A stretch of 64,000 nt of DNA, from contig NZ_JZKH01000019.1 of NCBI RefSeq assembly GCF_000961885.1, positions 37,246 through 101,245 of the forward strand, read 5' to 3'. Under the pieces are notes generated by a model. The model worked only from the letters and a program-made list of their open reading frames with translations, ran no database searches and was not told the DNA's origin. Position numbers and translations under genes: made by a program. Position 1 is the stretch's first letter. The number at the start of each line of letters is the position of its first letter. The stretch is from Streptomyces rubellomurinus. GTDB lineage: Bacteria; Actinomycetota; Actinomycetes; Streptomycetales; Streptomycetaceae. Positions 35,301-43,615 of the stretch are shown one piece after another.

Positions 35301-36248
35301 GAGAAGGCGCAGCAGTCCCAGGCGATGACCGCCGCGAAGGCGAAGTCCGACGACGTCGAGAAGCGGAAGGACGCGCTGGGCAGGAACGGCGCGGCCGGCC
35401 CGCAGCGGCAGGCGGACTACGACGCGCTGGTCGGCGACATGGCCGCCCTCGCGCGGCTGCTCGCGGCCCGCAGCCCGAAGCCGCCGATGCCGCCGCCCGT
35501 GCTGCCGCCGTTCTCCAACGGCGTGCTGGCCACGGGATTCAAGGCGCAGTACCTGCCCAAGGACATCGCGACGATCCATCCCGGCGAGAAATCGACCAAG
35601 AACGACGGTGCGACGCTGCGCGGCTGGAGCGTCGTCGGCCTCAACAACCTCAACCCGCCGAATCAGATGACCTGGGTGAAGATGCACCTGCTGCCCGAAT
35701 ATCTCGGCGGAAAGGCCACCGACTCCAACCTTGTCGTGGCCCTCGGAACAACGAACACGAACTTCCACTACGGCATCGAGAAGCCGGCCGCAGACGCTCT
35801 GAGCCTCGGCCACGAGGACATGATCTGGTACGAGGTCGACGTCAGTACCCATGCGCGCCCGGACGGATTCCTGAACGGGATCACGGTGCGCTGGGGCGGC
35901 TACGAGGTGAAGGGTGGTGACTGGCACCCCAAGGCGGCGGCGCTGGTGCTTCCCTCACCCCCTCAGCCGACGCCCACCGGAGTGAATCCGCTGAGGCTGA
36001 ACGAGATCAGCTCGCGCGGCTGGAAAGGCCTCAGCAACGCCATCTTCGGAGCCAAGGTCGAGGAGGCGTTCTCCCAGCTGGTCATCAACGAAATCGCGAA
36101 CGGCGGTCCTTTCGACGCGAATAACGTCACCGCCCTGAGAGTGAGAATAACGACCGCGAACAACAGGAGAAATTCGAGCATAGACGGAATTCAGGGCAAG
36201 GTGAACGACTTGATCGCGGCGATCAACGCGGGACGCATCCAGCTCTAA
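32379..36248 (+). CDS. Candidate CIS-associated effector: LQRAVGN signature, membrane module, nuclease-like C-terminus
   Basis: A 1289-aa protein with no signal peptide. Residues 68-77 read LQRAVGNRAV, the signature that precedes DUF4157 in CIS-linked proteins, and a VQR motif follows at 114-116. Residues about 140-580 are Ala/Lys/Glu-rich and coiled-coil prone. Residues about 590-900 form hydrophobic amphipathic helices (LKDLLLGVLAKAAHAVMAIL, FLANIGTHLKKGLVGWLLG) that I recall from large DUF4157-linked proteins. Near residue 1102, VKMHLLPEYLGGKATDSNLV has the His-Leu-Leu, Gly-Gly and Asn pattern of non-specific endonuclease-like toxin domains. A small gene follows after 22 bases. The start has GGGGG too close; GTG starts nearby are out of frame. 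Confidence 0.7.
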   Translation: MGTSVERGRQGAGEAVPHRRGAAPGPGVADGSTAVPGPAVQAVQAVPDRAGPSPSSPSPLSRATAQRLQRAVGNRAVAALVASRRAGPDAGPSSAPPGAHTGEARPEPAAALPVQRRAAGARAPAASSARFQTVASDVRNKKRALAAHPPAARTANAAQAAAKPPADDRVAQGKAANAEKMNAAQPGTFDKAAFVRAVNEAISAQAPKNLDEADKFSGSGKAAAVKGHVQGQVADGKKRSAAAIETTTKAAPDTSAAKEKPVTPLAPQPAAANPGAPDASYAVPDKAPPAATDFSAGPKQVDQQMADAQVTEAQLAKSNEPAFTAALKDKKAGEQHAATAPGQVRAAESKTLTTAKAAAATAGATAMSGLTAVRQQTDTQVRQGQEDTRTGDEKKRADVTAKLQTVFDATKTEVEAILSGLDKKVDDAFTAGEKAARDAFTADHKHRMDEYKHKRYSGFTGKLKWVKDKFAGLPAEADQIFVTARQGYVTRMQSVISGVADVIGAELNRAKQRIATGRQQLQAEVRKLPADLQAIGKEAAGQFAGKFDSLTESVDAKGQELVQTLADKYNSALKEVDAEIEAEKEKNKGLIAKAVDAVKGVITTILHLKDLLLGVLAKAAHAVMAILKDPIGFLGHLVSAVGAGLRNFLANIGTHLKKGLVGWLLGAMSGAGLQVPAKFDLRGILSMIASLLGLTWGAIRGRIVAKGVPEQAMSAVESGVPLVAKLQSEGVAGVEEEIKEQVGDLKENLLGKISSYLIPTVLMAGITWIISLLNPASAFIKACKMIIDIITFIVERGAQIIEFVNAVLDSVIAIAGGGGGGVPGLIEGALAKSIPVLIGALAAILGIGGIANKVKSFFQALSKPVMKAVDWIVGKIVKLGKAIWAKLKAAGRKVKDRFGGKKDDGRKTPGKDTPGADLPLPSKPFSTRDGEQHRVLFTGHGASAELKVHSVEQRIADFFQSWATEVGKLPDASPEKAQQSQAMTAAKAKSDDVEKRKDALGRNGAAGPQRQADYDALVGDMAALARLLAARSPKPPMPPPVLPPFSNGVLATGFKAQYLPKDIATIHPGEKSTKNDGATLRGWSVVGLNNLNPPNQMTWVKMHLLPEYLGGKATDSNLVVALGTTNTNFHYGIEKPAADALSLGHEDMIWYEVDVSTHARPDGFLNGITVRWGGYEVKGGDWHPKAAALVLPSPPQPTPTGVNPLRLNEISSRGWKGLSNAIFGAKVEEAFSQLVINEIANGGPFDANNVTALRVRITTANNRRNSSIDGIQGKVNDLIAAINAGRIQL

Positions 36249-36270
36249 GCGGACGGAGCAGTGAGAGAAG

Positions 36271-36960
36271 ATGGTCGACCCTGACCCCACACCCATCGAG
36301 CGTCGATTCCTCGACATGGTCACAGCGCTGAAGCAGAGCGACGCGATCGACGTCCGCCGCGAAAGGAAGGGCGCGGTCAGCGACGTGGTCGAGGATTCGA
36401 CGGCCGGCTTCTCCCTGCTCCAGGAGCTGTTCGGGGTCACCCTCGAGCCCGGTCTCAAGGACCACCACGTCCGCTACTACGAGCTGGGACTCCAGTGGTA
36501 CGCGGCCGGTGCCTCCGCGCACGCGGGCGGGGAGTTCGTCCTGCGCGAACTGGTTGACGCCATCATGTCCGGCCCGCCCGACGCCGGAAGTGTCCGCGAC
36601 GACGAGGAGATCGAGCTGTTCAAGGAGCTGCGCGTGATCGACTACCTGCCGGACAGTGGGGAAACCGCCTTCGCCGCCGTCCGGCTGGTCGGCGGTGCCA
36701 TCGCGCCGCGGACGTGGGTGTTCTGGTTCCCGCACGGGGCCTTCGAGCTCGAACTGGACTACCCCGGCTACCTGGAGGCGCTCCTGCTGACCAGGGGCCT
36801 CTACGGCTGGCAGTTCCTCTACGCGGACGTGCGCCTCGCCGAGCCGGAGTACGCCCCGCTGGTCGACCTGATCCGCACCGGCCTCGACTTCCTGACGGAG
36901 GCCCTGCCCGATCCCCGCTACGCGGAGCTGGAGACCCGGCTGGCCGAGCGGCTGCGCTGA
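36271..36960 (+). CDS. Possible immunity protein for the upstream effector
   Basis: A 229-aa acidic cytoplasmic protein of unknown family, starting 22 bases after the effector stop on the same strand with a GAGAG site. Acidic character, small size and position directly after a polymorphic-type toxin gene are typical of immunity genes. It has no signal peptide or membrane helix. A pattern such as FPHGAFELELDYPGYLEALLL is conserved-looking but not recognised. Function is inferred from position only. A strong hairpin follows. Confidence 0.45.
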   Translation: MVDPDPTPIERRFLDMVTALKQSDAIDVRRERKGAVSDVVEDSTAGFSLLQELFGVTLEPGLKDHHVRYYELGLQWYAAGASAHAGGEFVLRELVDAIMSGPPDAGSVRDDEEIELFKELRVIDYLPDSGETAFAAVRLVGGAIAPRTWVFWFPHGAFELELDYPGYLEALLLTRGLYGWQFLYADVRLAEPEYAPLVDLIRTGLDFLTEALPDPRYAELETRLAERLR

Positions 36961-36979
36961 GCGGCCCCCGCCGCGCGTG

Positions 36980-37019
36980 CGCCGGTGGGGCCCGGGCCGT
37001 GGCCCGGACCCCACCGGCG
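36980..37019. terminator. Long hairpin between convergent genes
   Basis: CGCCGGTGGGG plus CCGGGCC on the left pair with GGCCCGG plus CCCCACCGGCG on the right, with one mismatched pair and a 2-base GT centre. It lies 20 bases after the immunity-like gene and 9 bases before the end of the minus-strand gene. Confidence 0.65.
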
Positions 37020-37027
37020 ACGCGAGG

Positions 37028-38329
37028 TCACTCCAGCGACCCGCTCAGCAGGGCCGCCGCCGAACAGTCGGACGGCGCCGGGCCGCTGAGCGGCTGGCCG
37101 GGGCGGCCGCAGGTGACAGTGACGGTCAGCTTCTGCTTCTCGCCGATCAGGATCGGCGAGGCCCAGTGGAAGTCCTGCTCCCGGAAGTTCTCCAGCGCCG
37201 GGGCCAGCAGCGGGGTGTCGCCGACGGCGATGGTGATGGTGCCCGAGTCGCCCTGCGGGTTCTCCAGGACGAGGTCGGTCAGCCGCAGCGTCTTGCCGTC
37301 CGGCACCTGGTAGCTCTCCGCGTGGGTGGCTCCGGCCGGGGCGGTGGCCTTGAGCCGCTGGGAGAACAGCGCGGCCCCCGGGGCCGGCACCAGGCCGGTG
37401 CCCGGGCTCGCCGCCGGTCGCGGGGAACCGCTCGCCCCGCCGCCCGCCGCCTGCTGCGCGCCGGCCGCCGCCTGCTGCGCCGCCGCGGCCGCGCCCTGGG
37501 CGTCGGCGGCCTTCTGCTTCGCCTCCGAGGCCTGCGACTGGGCCGCCGTGACGGACCCGGCGACGGCGTTCTTCGCGGTGGAGCGGACGGCCGGGCGCAG
37601 CACCCCGAACCACATCCCCGCCAGCGCGCCCGCCACCACGGCCACGGCGATCGCCGTCTTCAACAGCCCCCTGGGCGCCATCGGTTGCTGGAGGTACGTG
37701 CCGTCCAGCGGGATCGGCTCGCCCTCGGCGGGCGTCACCACCACCTGGAAGGCGTGCGGCATGTCCTGCCCCCGCCACACCCGGCGGCGCGGGCGGACGT
37801 CGGACCGGACGAAGGCCGCCCGGCCCGGCTCGACCGTGGTCGCGGCGGACGGGACGGCGAAGGTGAGCGCATCGCGCCGGTCACTGCCGGCCAGGGTCAC
37901 CGACACCGGCCGGTTGCCCCGGTTGTCCACGGCCACCTGGTGCCGCCCGCGCCCGCGCCCCTGCGACATCCGGGGCGTCAACTCCGCGGTCAGCCCGTCG
38001 AACGGCAGCACCTCGACGACGCCCTCGGGCACCACGGCCTCGTCCGGCCGCTCCTGCGGCAGCACCCGAACTCCGAACGCGACCGGCCCGGCCGACGTCG
38101 AACTCTCGCGCGGCGGGCGGAACTTCAGGACGACCCGGCCGGCCGTCCCGGGGTAGAGCGAGAGCGTCTCCGGATCCACGACCGTCCAGGCCCCGGCCGG
38201 GCCGAGCACCTCGAAGCGGTAGGCCTCGACGAGCTCACCGCCGTTGCGCACCTCCAGCGAGAGTTGGGCCTCCTCCCCGGGCAGCACCGAGGCGGTGGAC
38301 GGATCGAGGTGGGCCGATGTGGTGGTCAT
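37028..38329 (-). CDS. Single-pass membrane protein with Ig-like domains, CIS-associated
   Basis: A 433-aa protein. The first about 210 residues form two beta-sandwich units (AQLSLEVRNGGELVEAYRFEV, HQVAVDNRGNRPVSVTLAG) like the NEW1/COG1470 style. A membrane helix follows at about 221-243 (LLKTAIAVAVVAGALAGMWF), then an Ala/Gln/Lys helical linker (about 248-300) and a C-terminal beta domain (about 310-433) with two Cys. The N-terminus has no signal peptide, so the first part is probably cytoplasmic and the tail outside. Divergent from the LuxR-type regulator. A link between CIS particles and the membrane is plausible. Confidence 0.7.
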   Translation of the reverse strand: MTTTSAHLDPSTASVLPGEEAQLSLEVRNGGELVEAYRFEVLGPAGAWTVVDPETLSLYPGTAGRVVLKFRPPRESSTSAGPVAFGVRVLPQERPDEAVVPEGVVEVLPFDGLTAELTPRMSQGRGRGRHQVAVDNRGNRPVSVTLAGSDRRDALTFAVPSAATTVEPGRAAFVRSDVRPRRRVWRGQDMPHAFQVVVTPAEGEPIPLDGTYLQQPMAPRGLLKTAIAVAVVAGALAGMWFGVLRPAVRSTAKNAVAGSVTAAQSQASEAKQKAADAQGAAAAAQQAAAGAQQAAGGGASGSPRPAASPGTGLVPAPGAALFSQRLKATAPAGATHAESYQVPDGKTLRLTDLVLENPQGDSGTITIAVGDTPLLAPALENFREQDFHWASPILIGEKQKLTVTVTCGRPGQPLSGPAPSDCSAAALLSGSLE

Positions 38330-38532
38330 GCGCCGAGGGTAGGAAGCGGCCCGGCCGCGGTCAGGTGCCCGGCGGCCACACTTCCGGGCAGTGGTGCTGC
38401 CCGTTAAGTCTTTGTGAAGTGCCTGATGATTCGCCGGGTGTTGACTCGTCGGGGGACGGGGCGGCCGGCGCCGCGCCGGCCCGTGGACCTTGGGCGCCCG
38501 GCGACGGCCGGGCACGGGAGGACGGGGAACGC

Positions 38533-39201
38533 ATGCGGTACCACGGCAACGGCGACCTTACCTGGATTCCGGTCCGGATCAGCGCACAGGACCCGATCAC
38601 CCGCGCGGGGCTGGCGGGCCAGCTGCGCCCCCGCCCCGAGATCCGCCTGCTGGGAGAGGGCGAACCGACGGAGCCGGTGGAGGTCGACGGGGAGCCGGTG
38701 GTGGTCCTCGTCGCGGTGGACCGGGTCGGCGAGGAGGAGCTGCGGACGCTCCGTCAACTCCGCTGCTCGGCGGCCGGGCGGATCGTCCTGGTCGGCACCG
38801 AGCTCGACGACGCCGGGCTGGTGGCCGCCGTGGAGTGCGGCGTGGTCGGGGTCGTCCGGCGGAAGGAGGCGACGGCCGAGCGCCTGGTGCAGGTGATCTC
38901 GGCGGCGGCGCGCGGCGAGGGGAGCGTCCCGGCGGACCTGCTCGGCCGCCTGCTGGAGCAGGTCGGCCGCCTGCAGCGCCAGGTGCTCGACCCGCGCGGC
39001 CTCGCCTTCACCGGCCTCGCGCCGCGCGAGGTGGAGGTGCTGCGGCTGGTGGCGGCGGGCCGCGACACCGCCGAGATCGCCGAGGAACTGTCCTTCTCCG
39101 AAAGGACGGTGAAGAACGTCCTGCACGAGGTCACCACCCGCCTCCAACTGCGCAATCGCTCGCACGCGGTGGCGTACGCGATGCGCGAGGGCCTGATCTG
39201 A
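38533..39201 (+). CDS. LuxR-type response-regulator-like transcription factor
   Basis: A 222-aa protein. The C-terminal LuxR helix-turn-helix (about 155-215) is clear: LAPREVEVLRLVAAGRDTAEIAEELSFSERTVKNVLHEV. The N-terminal half has receiver-like alternation (VVVLVAVDRV, GRIVLVGTELDDAG, AVECGVVGVVRRKEA), but the acidic pocket and phospho-Asp are not standard, so phosphorylation is doubtful. Start is the ATG at 38533. It sits divergent from the membrane protein and ahead of the propeller and ATPase genes, well placed to control the CIS block. Confidence 0.82.
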   Translation: MRYHGNGDLTWIPVRISAQDPITRAGLAGQLRPRPEIRLLGEGEPTEPVEVDGEPVVVLVAVDRVGEEELRTLRQLRCSAAGRIVLVGTELDDAGLVAAVECGVVGVVRRKEATAERLVQVISAAARGEGSVPADLLGRLLEQVGRLQRQVLDPRGLAFTGLAPREVEVLRLVAAGRDTAEIAEELSFSERTVKNVLHEVTTRLQLRNRSHAVAYAMREGLI

Positions 39202-39300
39202 CGCCCTTTCGGGCAGCCACCGCTACCCGGACCGCTGCCCCGGCCGCTGCTGCCGACCGGGCCGGGGCCGGTCAGGGTTGCGCTGAGGAGGAATATCCGG

Positions 39301-42300
39301 ATGCCGTCGGCTCGCCCCCCCCGGGCGCGCGGGAGGAACCGTCCGGGGGACACGGTGCGACGCGTACTCACTCACGGCCGGCTCCGGCGGCCCTTCCTGG
39401 CGCTGCTCTCGACGGCCCTGGTGGCCGCCCTGCTGGCGACGATGACCGCGGCGATCGGCTCCGGACGGCCGGAGCCGATGGCACCCGCCGCGGCCGAACC
39501 CGCGCCGGGGCGGATCGCCTACACCTCCGACGACCAGGACCACCGCACCCTCGCCCTGGTCGGCACCGGCCGGCCGACGGCCCTGCTCGACGGCGGCCAG
39601 GCCGGCGACGACTGCCAGCCGGCCGTCCGGGGCGACGCCGTCGTCTGGGTCAGCACCCGCAGCGGCACCGGCGAGAGCCTGCTCGGGCGGCAGGGCGCCG
39701 GGCCGGTCAAGGTGCTGCTGGAGCGCGAGGGCTGGCGGATCAAACACCCGGCCCTGTCCCCGGACGGCGCCTGGGTGGCCTTCACCTCCTGGCAGAGCGA
39801 CCCGACCGGGTGGGACCCCTCCCAGGACTGGTGCCGGCAGACGGCCGCGGCGGACGCGCCCACGGGCTCGGGCGACGACCGGACCCCGTCGATCTGGCTG
39901 GCCAGGACGGACGGCAGTCAGTTGCGCCGCGTGGCGGTCGGCGGCGGCTGGGCGAGCTGGTCGCCGGACGGCGGCGCGCTCGCCTACGAGCAGGCCGGGA
40001 AGATCTTCCGCATCCCGGTCGCGCCGGGCGGCACGCCGGTGCGGGTCGACACCGGCACCGGCGAGGCGCACCGCCCGGCCTGGGAGCCGCGGGCCGGCGC
40101 CGGACACGACCGGATCGCCTTCGTCACCGGCCAGGACGGGTACCGTGAGTTGGCCCTGGTCCCGGCCCGGGGCGGCGGGGCCGTCCAGCTGATTGCCCGG
40201 GGCGGCAAGGAACCGGCCGTCGCCGAGGACGTCACCTGGTCCCCGGACGGCACGTCGCTGGCGTTCCTGTCCAACGACCTCTTCCGCGTCGACCCGGCGA
40301 GTGGCTGCCCGACCTGCGCCGGCACCACGGTGGACGTCAGCTCCTTCGACGGCGTCGAGTCGGCCGGCTGGTACGCCCCGCCGGGCGGCGCGCCGACGAT
40401 CCTGATCACCGGGCGGACGTACGGGGAGCGGATCGAGAGCGTCCACCCGGGGCCACCGCTGGACCGGCTGGACCTGCGGCCCCAGACGGACTGGCGGGAG
40501 ACCACGGCCGACCCGGCCTACTCGCCGGACGGACGGCGCCTCGCCTACGCCCTGAGCGTCTACGGCCCGGACGGGCGGGCGCCCACCCGCATCCTGGTCG
40601 GCGACGCCGCCGACCCGACGCACGCCACCGTGCTCTCCGGCCCCGGGATCGACCAGGGCCGGCAGCAGTCCGCGCCCGCCTGGTCCCCGGACGGGAAGAG
40701 GCTCGCCTTCGTCCAGCAGAACCTCTGTAGCGAGTGCAACGCCGAGCAGAAGGTCGTCGTGGTGGACGTGACCGACGGCGTCGACAAGGCGAAGCCGGTC
40801 CTGACCGTCCCCCCGCGGACGGAGAGCGGATCCCGCTGCACCTCCCGGGACTTCGACCCCGCCTGGTCGCCGGACGGCGGCCGGCTCGCCTTCTCCCGCG
40901 AGAGCGACTGCGTACCGATCATCAAGCTGACCGGGGCCGCGGCCGCCCCGGCGGCGGCCACCGTCTACGGCATCCGCCACCTGTGGTCGGTCGAGACCGG
41001 CGCCGGAGGGGACCAGCACGACCTCACCGCCGCCCAGTGCGGCGACCCGCAGTGCCCGGTCCGCGACGCCCGCCCGGCCTACGCTCCGGACGGCAGCGGC
41101 CTGGCCTTCGGCCGCCGCCTGCTGGCCGCCCGGCCCGACCCGTCGCCCTCGCCCACGCCCACCCCCACGCGCACCTCGCCCTCACCCACGCCGCCCCCGT
41201 GCCTCAACGGCTGCCTGCGGGCCGGCCCGACGCCCGCCGGCGCCCCGCTGCAGGTGGTGCTGGAGCTCGGCGCGGACGGCCGGGCCTGCCGCAGCGTGGT
41301 GCCGTCCGCCGCGAGCTGCCCGAACGTCGGCCCGGTCAACGGCACGCCGCTGCCGGACGTGCCGCTCCGGCAGCCCGCCGCCCCGGCCTGGTCGCCGGAC
41401 GGCAAGCAGCTCGCCGTCGACGTCGCGGTCCGCGAGGACGGGCCCGGCGTCGCCGTCCAGCCCCGCCGCGTCCCGTCCGACTACCGCCGGATCGCCGTCG
41501 TCGACCCGGCGACCGGAGCGGGCCGCACCCTGCCGGTGCGCGCCGGCGCGAGCCACACCCGGCCCAGCTGGCAGCCCACCGCCGACCTCGCCGTCGGCCT
41601 GACGCCCGACCAGCCGCAGCTCTCCCGCGGCGGCACCACCGACCTGACCCTCACCGTCACCAACCTTGGCCCCGGGTACGCCAAGGGCGTCACCGCCGAG
41701 CCGGCCCTGCCCGCCGGGCTCCGGGCGGTCGGCGCGCCGGTGCCCTCCCAGGGCAGTTGCTCGCCCGCGCCGTACCACTGCGCGCTCGGCGGACTGGCCG
41801 CGGGCGCCGCCGCGACCGTCCGGATCACCGTCCAGGGCACGGCGGCGGGCGCCCAGCGGGCCACCGCCCAGGCCGGCGCGGAGACCCTCGACCCGAGGGC
41901 GGAGAACGACCGCGCCGAGGCCGTGATCACCGTGCTCGCGCCCGACCTGGTCGTCACGGCGTCGGCGACGCCGCCCACGGCGGCGCCGGGCGAGCCGGTC
42001 ACCGTGACGTTCACCGTCCGCAACCGGGGCGAGGGGACGGCCGCCGGCGTGACGCTGACACCCGTCGTGCCGCCGCAGCTCCGGGTGATCTCCATCTCGC
42101 CCGCCTGCCCGTCCACCGGGTGCGCGCTGGGCGACCTCGGGCCCCGGGGCGAGGCGACGGTGACGCTCGTCCTGGTCGGGGACACCGCGTTCACCGGTCA
42201 GGTCACCGGCACCGTCACCAGCGCCAACGGCGAACCGGTCACCGCGAGCGCGGCCGTCACCATCACCGCGCCCGGTCCCACCGCCACGCCCACCGCCCCA

Positions 42301-42993
42301 CCCACCGGCACTCCCACGGCCACGCCCACCGCCACCCCGCCCGACACCCGGCTGCCCGACCTCGCCGTCAGCGCCGCCGCCGCGCCGGCGCTGATCCGCA
42401 CCGGGCAGCAGGCCACCGTCACCCTGACGGTCCGCAACGGCGGCGCCGTCCCCGCGCCCGGGGTCGCCCTGGCCCTCACCCTGCCGGCCGGCCTCCGCCT
42501 GGACTCGGCCACCCCCGCCTGCCCGACCGGCCGCTGCCCGCTCGGCCCCCTCGCCCCCGGGGCCTCCGCCACCGTGACCCTCACGGTGACCGGCCTGACC
42601 GCCGGGACCGCCACCGTGAGCGGCACCGCGACCGCCGACCGGGGCAACGGCGCCACCGCCTCCACCACCCTCACCGTCCTGCAACCGACCGTGCGGCTCG
42701 ACCCGAGGGTCGGCCCGCCCGGGATCGTCACCCTCGCCCACGGCAGCCAGTTCCCGCCCGGAACCACCGTCCGCCTGCGCTGGAGCGCCGGGGTGACGGC
42801 CGACAGCGCGCCGGTGGTGGTGGCCGGGGACGGCACCTTCACCGCACCCGTCCTGGTGCTCGTCCAGGACACCCTCGGCCCGCGCGAGCTGGTCGCCACC
42901 CTGCCCGACCTGCCCGCCTTCGGCGAAGTGCGCAGCGCCTTCACCGTCGTCCCCGGAGTGCTCCAGCCCCGGCCGTACGAGGAACGGCGGTAG
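39301..42993 (+). CDS. Secreted TolB-like beta-propeller with CARDB/DUF11 repeats
   Basis: A 1230-aa protein. A basic N-terminus (about 1-30) leads into a signal or anchor helix (about 31-52; PFLALLSTALVAALLATMTA). Eight W/Y-S/A-PDGxxLA motifs mark PD40 propeller blades between about residues 60 and 760, interrupted by a Pro/Thr/Ser linker. Three DUF11/CARDB-like units follow (starting about 763, 882, 1019; DLAVGLT, DLVVTAS, DLAVSAA), each with a LPAGLR-type strand and a Cys pair, then a final Ig-like domain. It is encoded 4 bases before the cap-protein gene, so it is part of the CIS operon despite being exported. Role unknown, probably surface binding. Confidence 0.75.
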   Translation: MPSARPPRARGRNRPGDTVRRVLTHGRLRRPFLALLSTALVAALLATMTAAIGSGRPEPMAPAAAEPAPGRIAYTSDDQDHRTLALVGTGRPTALLDGGQAGDDCQPAVRGDAVVWVSTRSGTGESLLGRQGAGPVKVLLEREGWRIKHPALSPDGAWVAFTSWQSDPTGWDPSQDWCRQTAAADAPTGSGDDRTPSIWLARTDGSQLRRVAVGGGWASWSPDGGALAYEQAGKIFRIPVAPGGTPVRVDTGTGEAHRPAWEPRAGAGHDRIAFVTGQDGYRELALVPARGGGAVQLIARGGKEPAVAEDVTWSPDGTSLAFLSNDLFRVDPASGCPTCAGTTVDVSSFDGVESAGWYAPPGGAPTILITGRTYGERIESVHPGPPLDRLDLRPQTDWRETTADPAYSPDGRRLAYALSVYGPDGRAPTRILVGDAADPTHATVLSGPGIDQGRQQSAPAWSPDGKRLAFVQQNLCSECNAEQKVVVVDVTDGVDKAKPVLTVPPRTESGSRCTSRDFDPAWSPDGGRLAFSRESDCVPIIKLTGAAAAPAAATVYGIRHLWSVETGAGGDQHDLTAAQCGDPQCPVRDARPAYAPDGSGLAFGRRLLAARPDPSPSPTPTPTRTSPSPTPPPCLNGCLRAGPTPAGAPLQVVLELGADGRACRSVVPSAASCPNVGPVNGTPLPDVPLRQPAAPAWSPDGKQLAVDVAVREDGPGVAVQPRRVPSDYRRIAVVDPATGAGRTLPVRAGASHTRPSWQPTADLAVGLTPDQPQLSRGGTTDLTLTVTNLGPGYAKGVTAEPALPAGLRAVGAPVPSQGSCSPAPYHCALGGLAAGAAATVRITVQGTAAGAQRATAQAGAETLDPRAENDRAEAVITVLAPDLVVTASATPPTAAPGEPVTVTFTVRNRGEGTAAGVTLTPVVPPQLRVISISPACPSTGCALGDLGPRGEATVTLVLVGDTAFTGQVTGTVTSANGEPVTASAAVTITAPGPTATPTAPPTGTPTATPTATPPDTRLPDLAVSAAAAPALIRTGQQATVTLTVRNGGAVPAPGVALALTLPAGLRLDSATPACPTGRCPLGPLAPGASATVTLTVTGLTAGTATVSGTATADRGNGATASTTLTVLQPTVRLDPRVGPPGIVTLAHGSQFPPGTTVRLRWSAGVTADSAPVVVAGDGTFTAPVLVLVQDTLGPRELVATLPDLPAFGEVRSAFTVVPGVLQPRPYEERR

Positions 42994-42997
42994 GCCG

Positions 42998-43615
42998 GTG
43001 ATCCACGAGGTCGACGAATCGCTGCGCACCCTGGTGCGGGCCGGGGCCCTCGCCGGGGCGGACGTCGACGTGGTCCTCGACGCGCCCACCCGGGAGTGGG
43101 CGGCCCGGCGCAACACACCGACCGTCAACCTCTACCTCTACGACATCAGGGAGGACGTCCGACGCGGCTCCCGGGGGCGGCAGAACGTCTACGACGAGCA
43201 GGGCACGGTGGTCGCCCGCACCCTGCCGCCCCGGTACTTCAAGCTCTCCTACCTGATCAGCGCCTGGACCCAACGGCCCGAGGACGAGCACCGGTTGCTC
43301 TCCGCGCTGCTCGTCTGCTTCCTGCGCCACCCCGCGCTGCCCGCCGACTCCCTCGGCCCCGCCCTGGCCGCCACCGGGCTGCCGATCCCGATCGGCATCG
43401 CCCTGCCGCCGCCCGAGGACCGGGCCTTCGCCGACGTGTGGACGGCGCTCGGCGGAGAGCTGAAGCCCTCGCTGGACGTGGTCGTGAGCGTGCCGGTCAC
43501 CGCGGCCCCGGTCTACCCGGCCGGACCGCCGGTGGAGGACGGCCTCGTCCTGCGCAGCGGCGCGCTCGAACCCCCCGCCGCGGCACCCCGCCCCGTGCGA
43601 CGGAGGGCCAGGTGA
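42998..43615 (+). CDS. cis16: CIS cap/terminator-type protein (DUF4255, Pvc16/Afp16-like)
   Basis: A 205-aa protein. MIHEVDESLRTLVRA, NTPTVNLYLYDIREDVRRGS, and PPRYFKLSYLISAWTQRPEDEHRLLSALL are the N-terminal DUF4255 signature of Pvc16/Afp16, which closes the tube and sheath at the distal end. The C-terminus is a short Pro-rich tail. Starts with GTG at 42998, four bases after the propeller stop, and overlaps the ATPase start (GTGA), so the three genes are one transcription unit. Confidence 0.88.
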   Translation: MIHEVDESLRTLVRAGALAGADVDVVLDAPTREWAARRNTPTVNLYLYDIREDVRRGSRGRQNVYDEQGTVVARTLPPRYFKLSYLISAWTQRPEDEHRLLSALLVCFLRHPALPADSLGPALAATGLPIPIGIALPPPEDRAFADVWTALGGELKPSLDVVVSVPVTAAPVYPAGPPVEDGLVLRSGALEPPAAAPRPVRRRAR

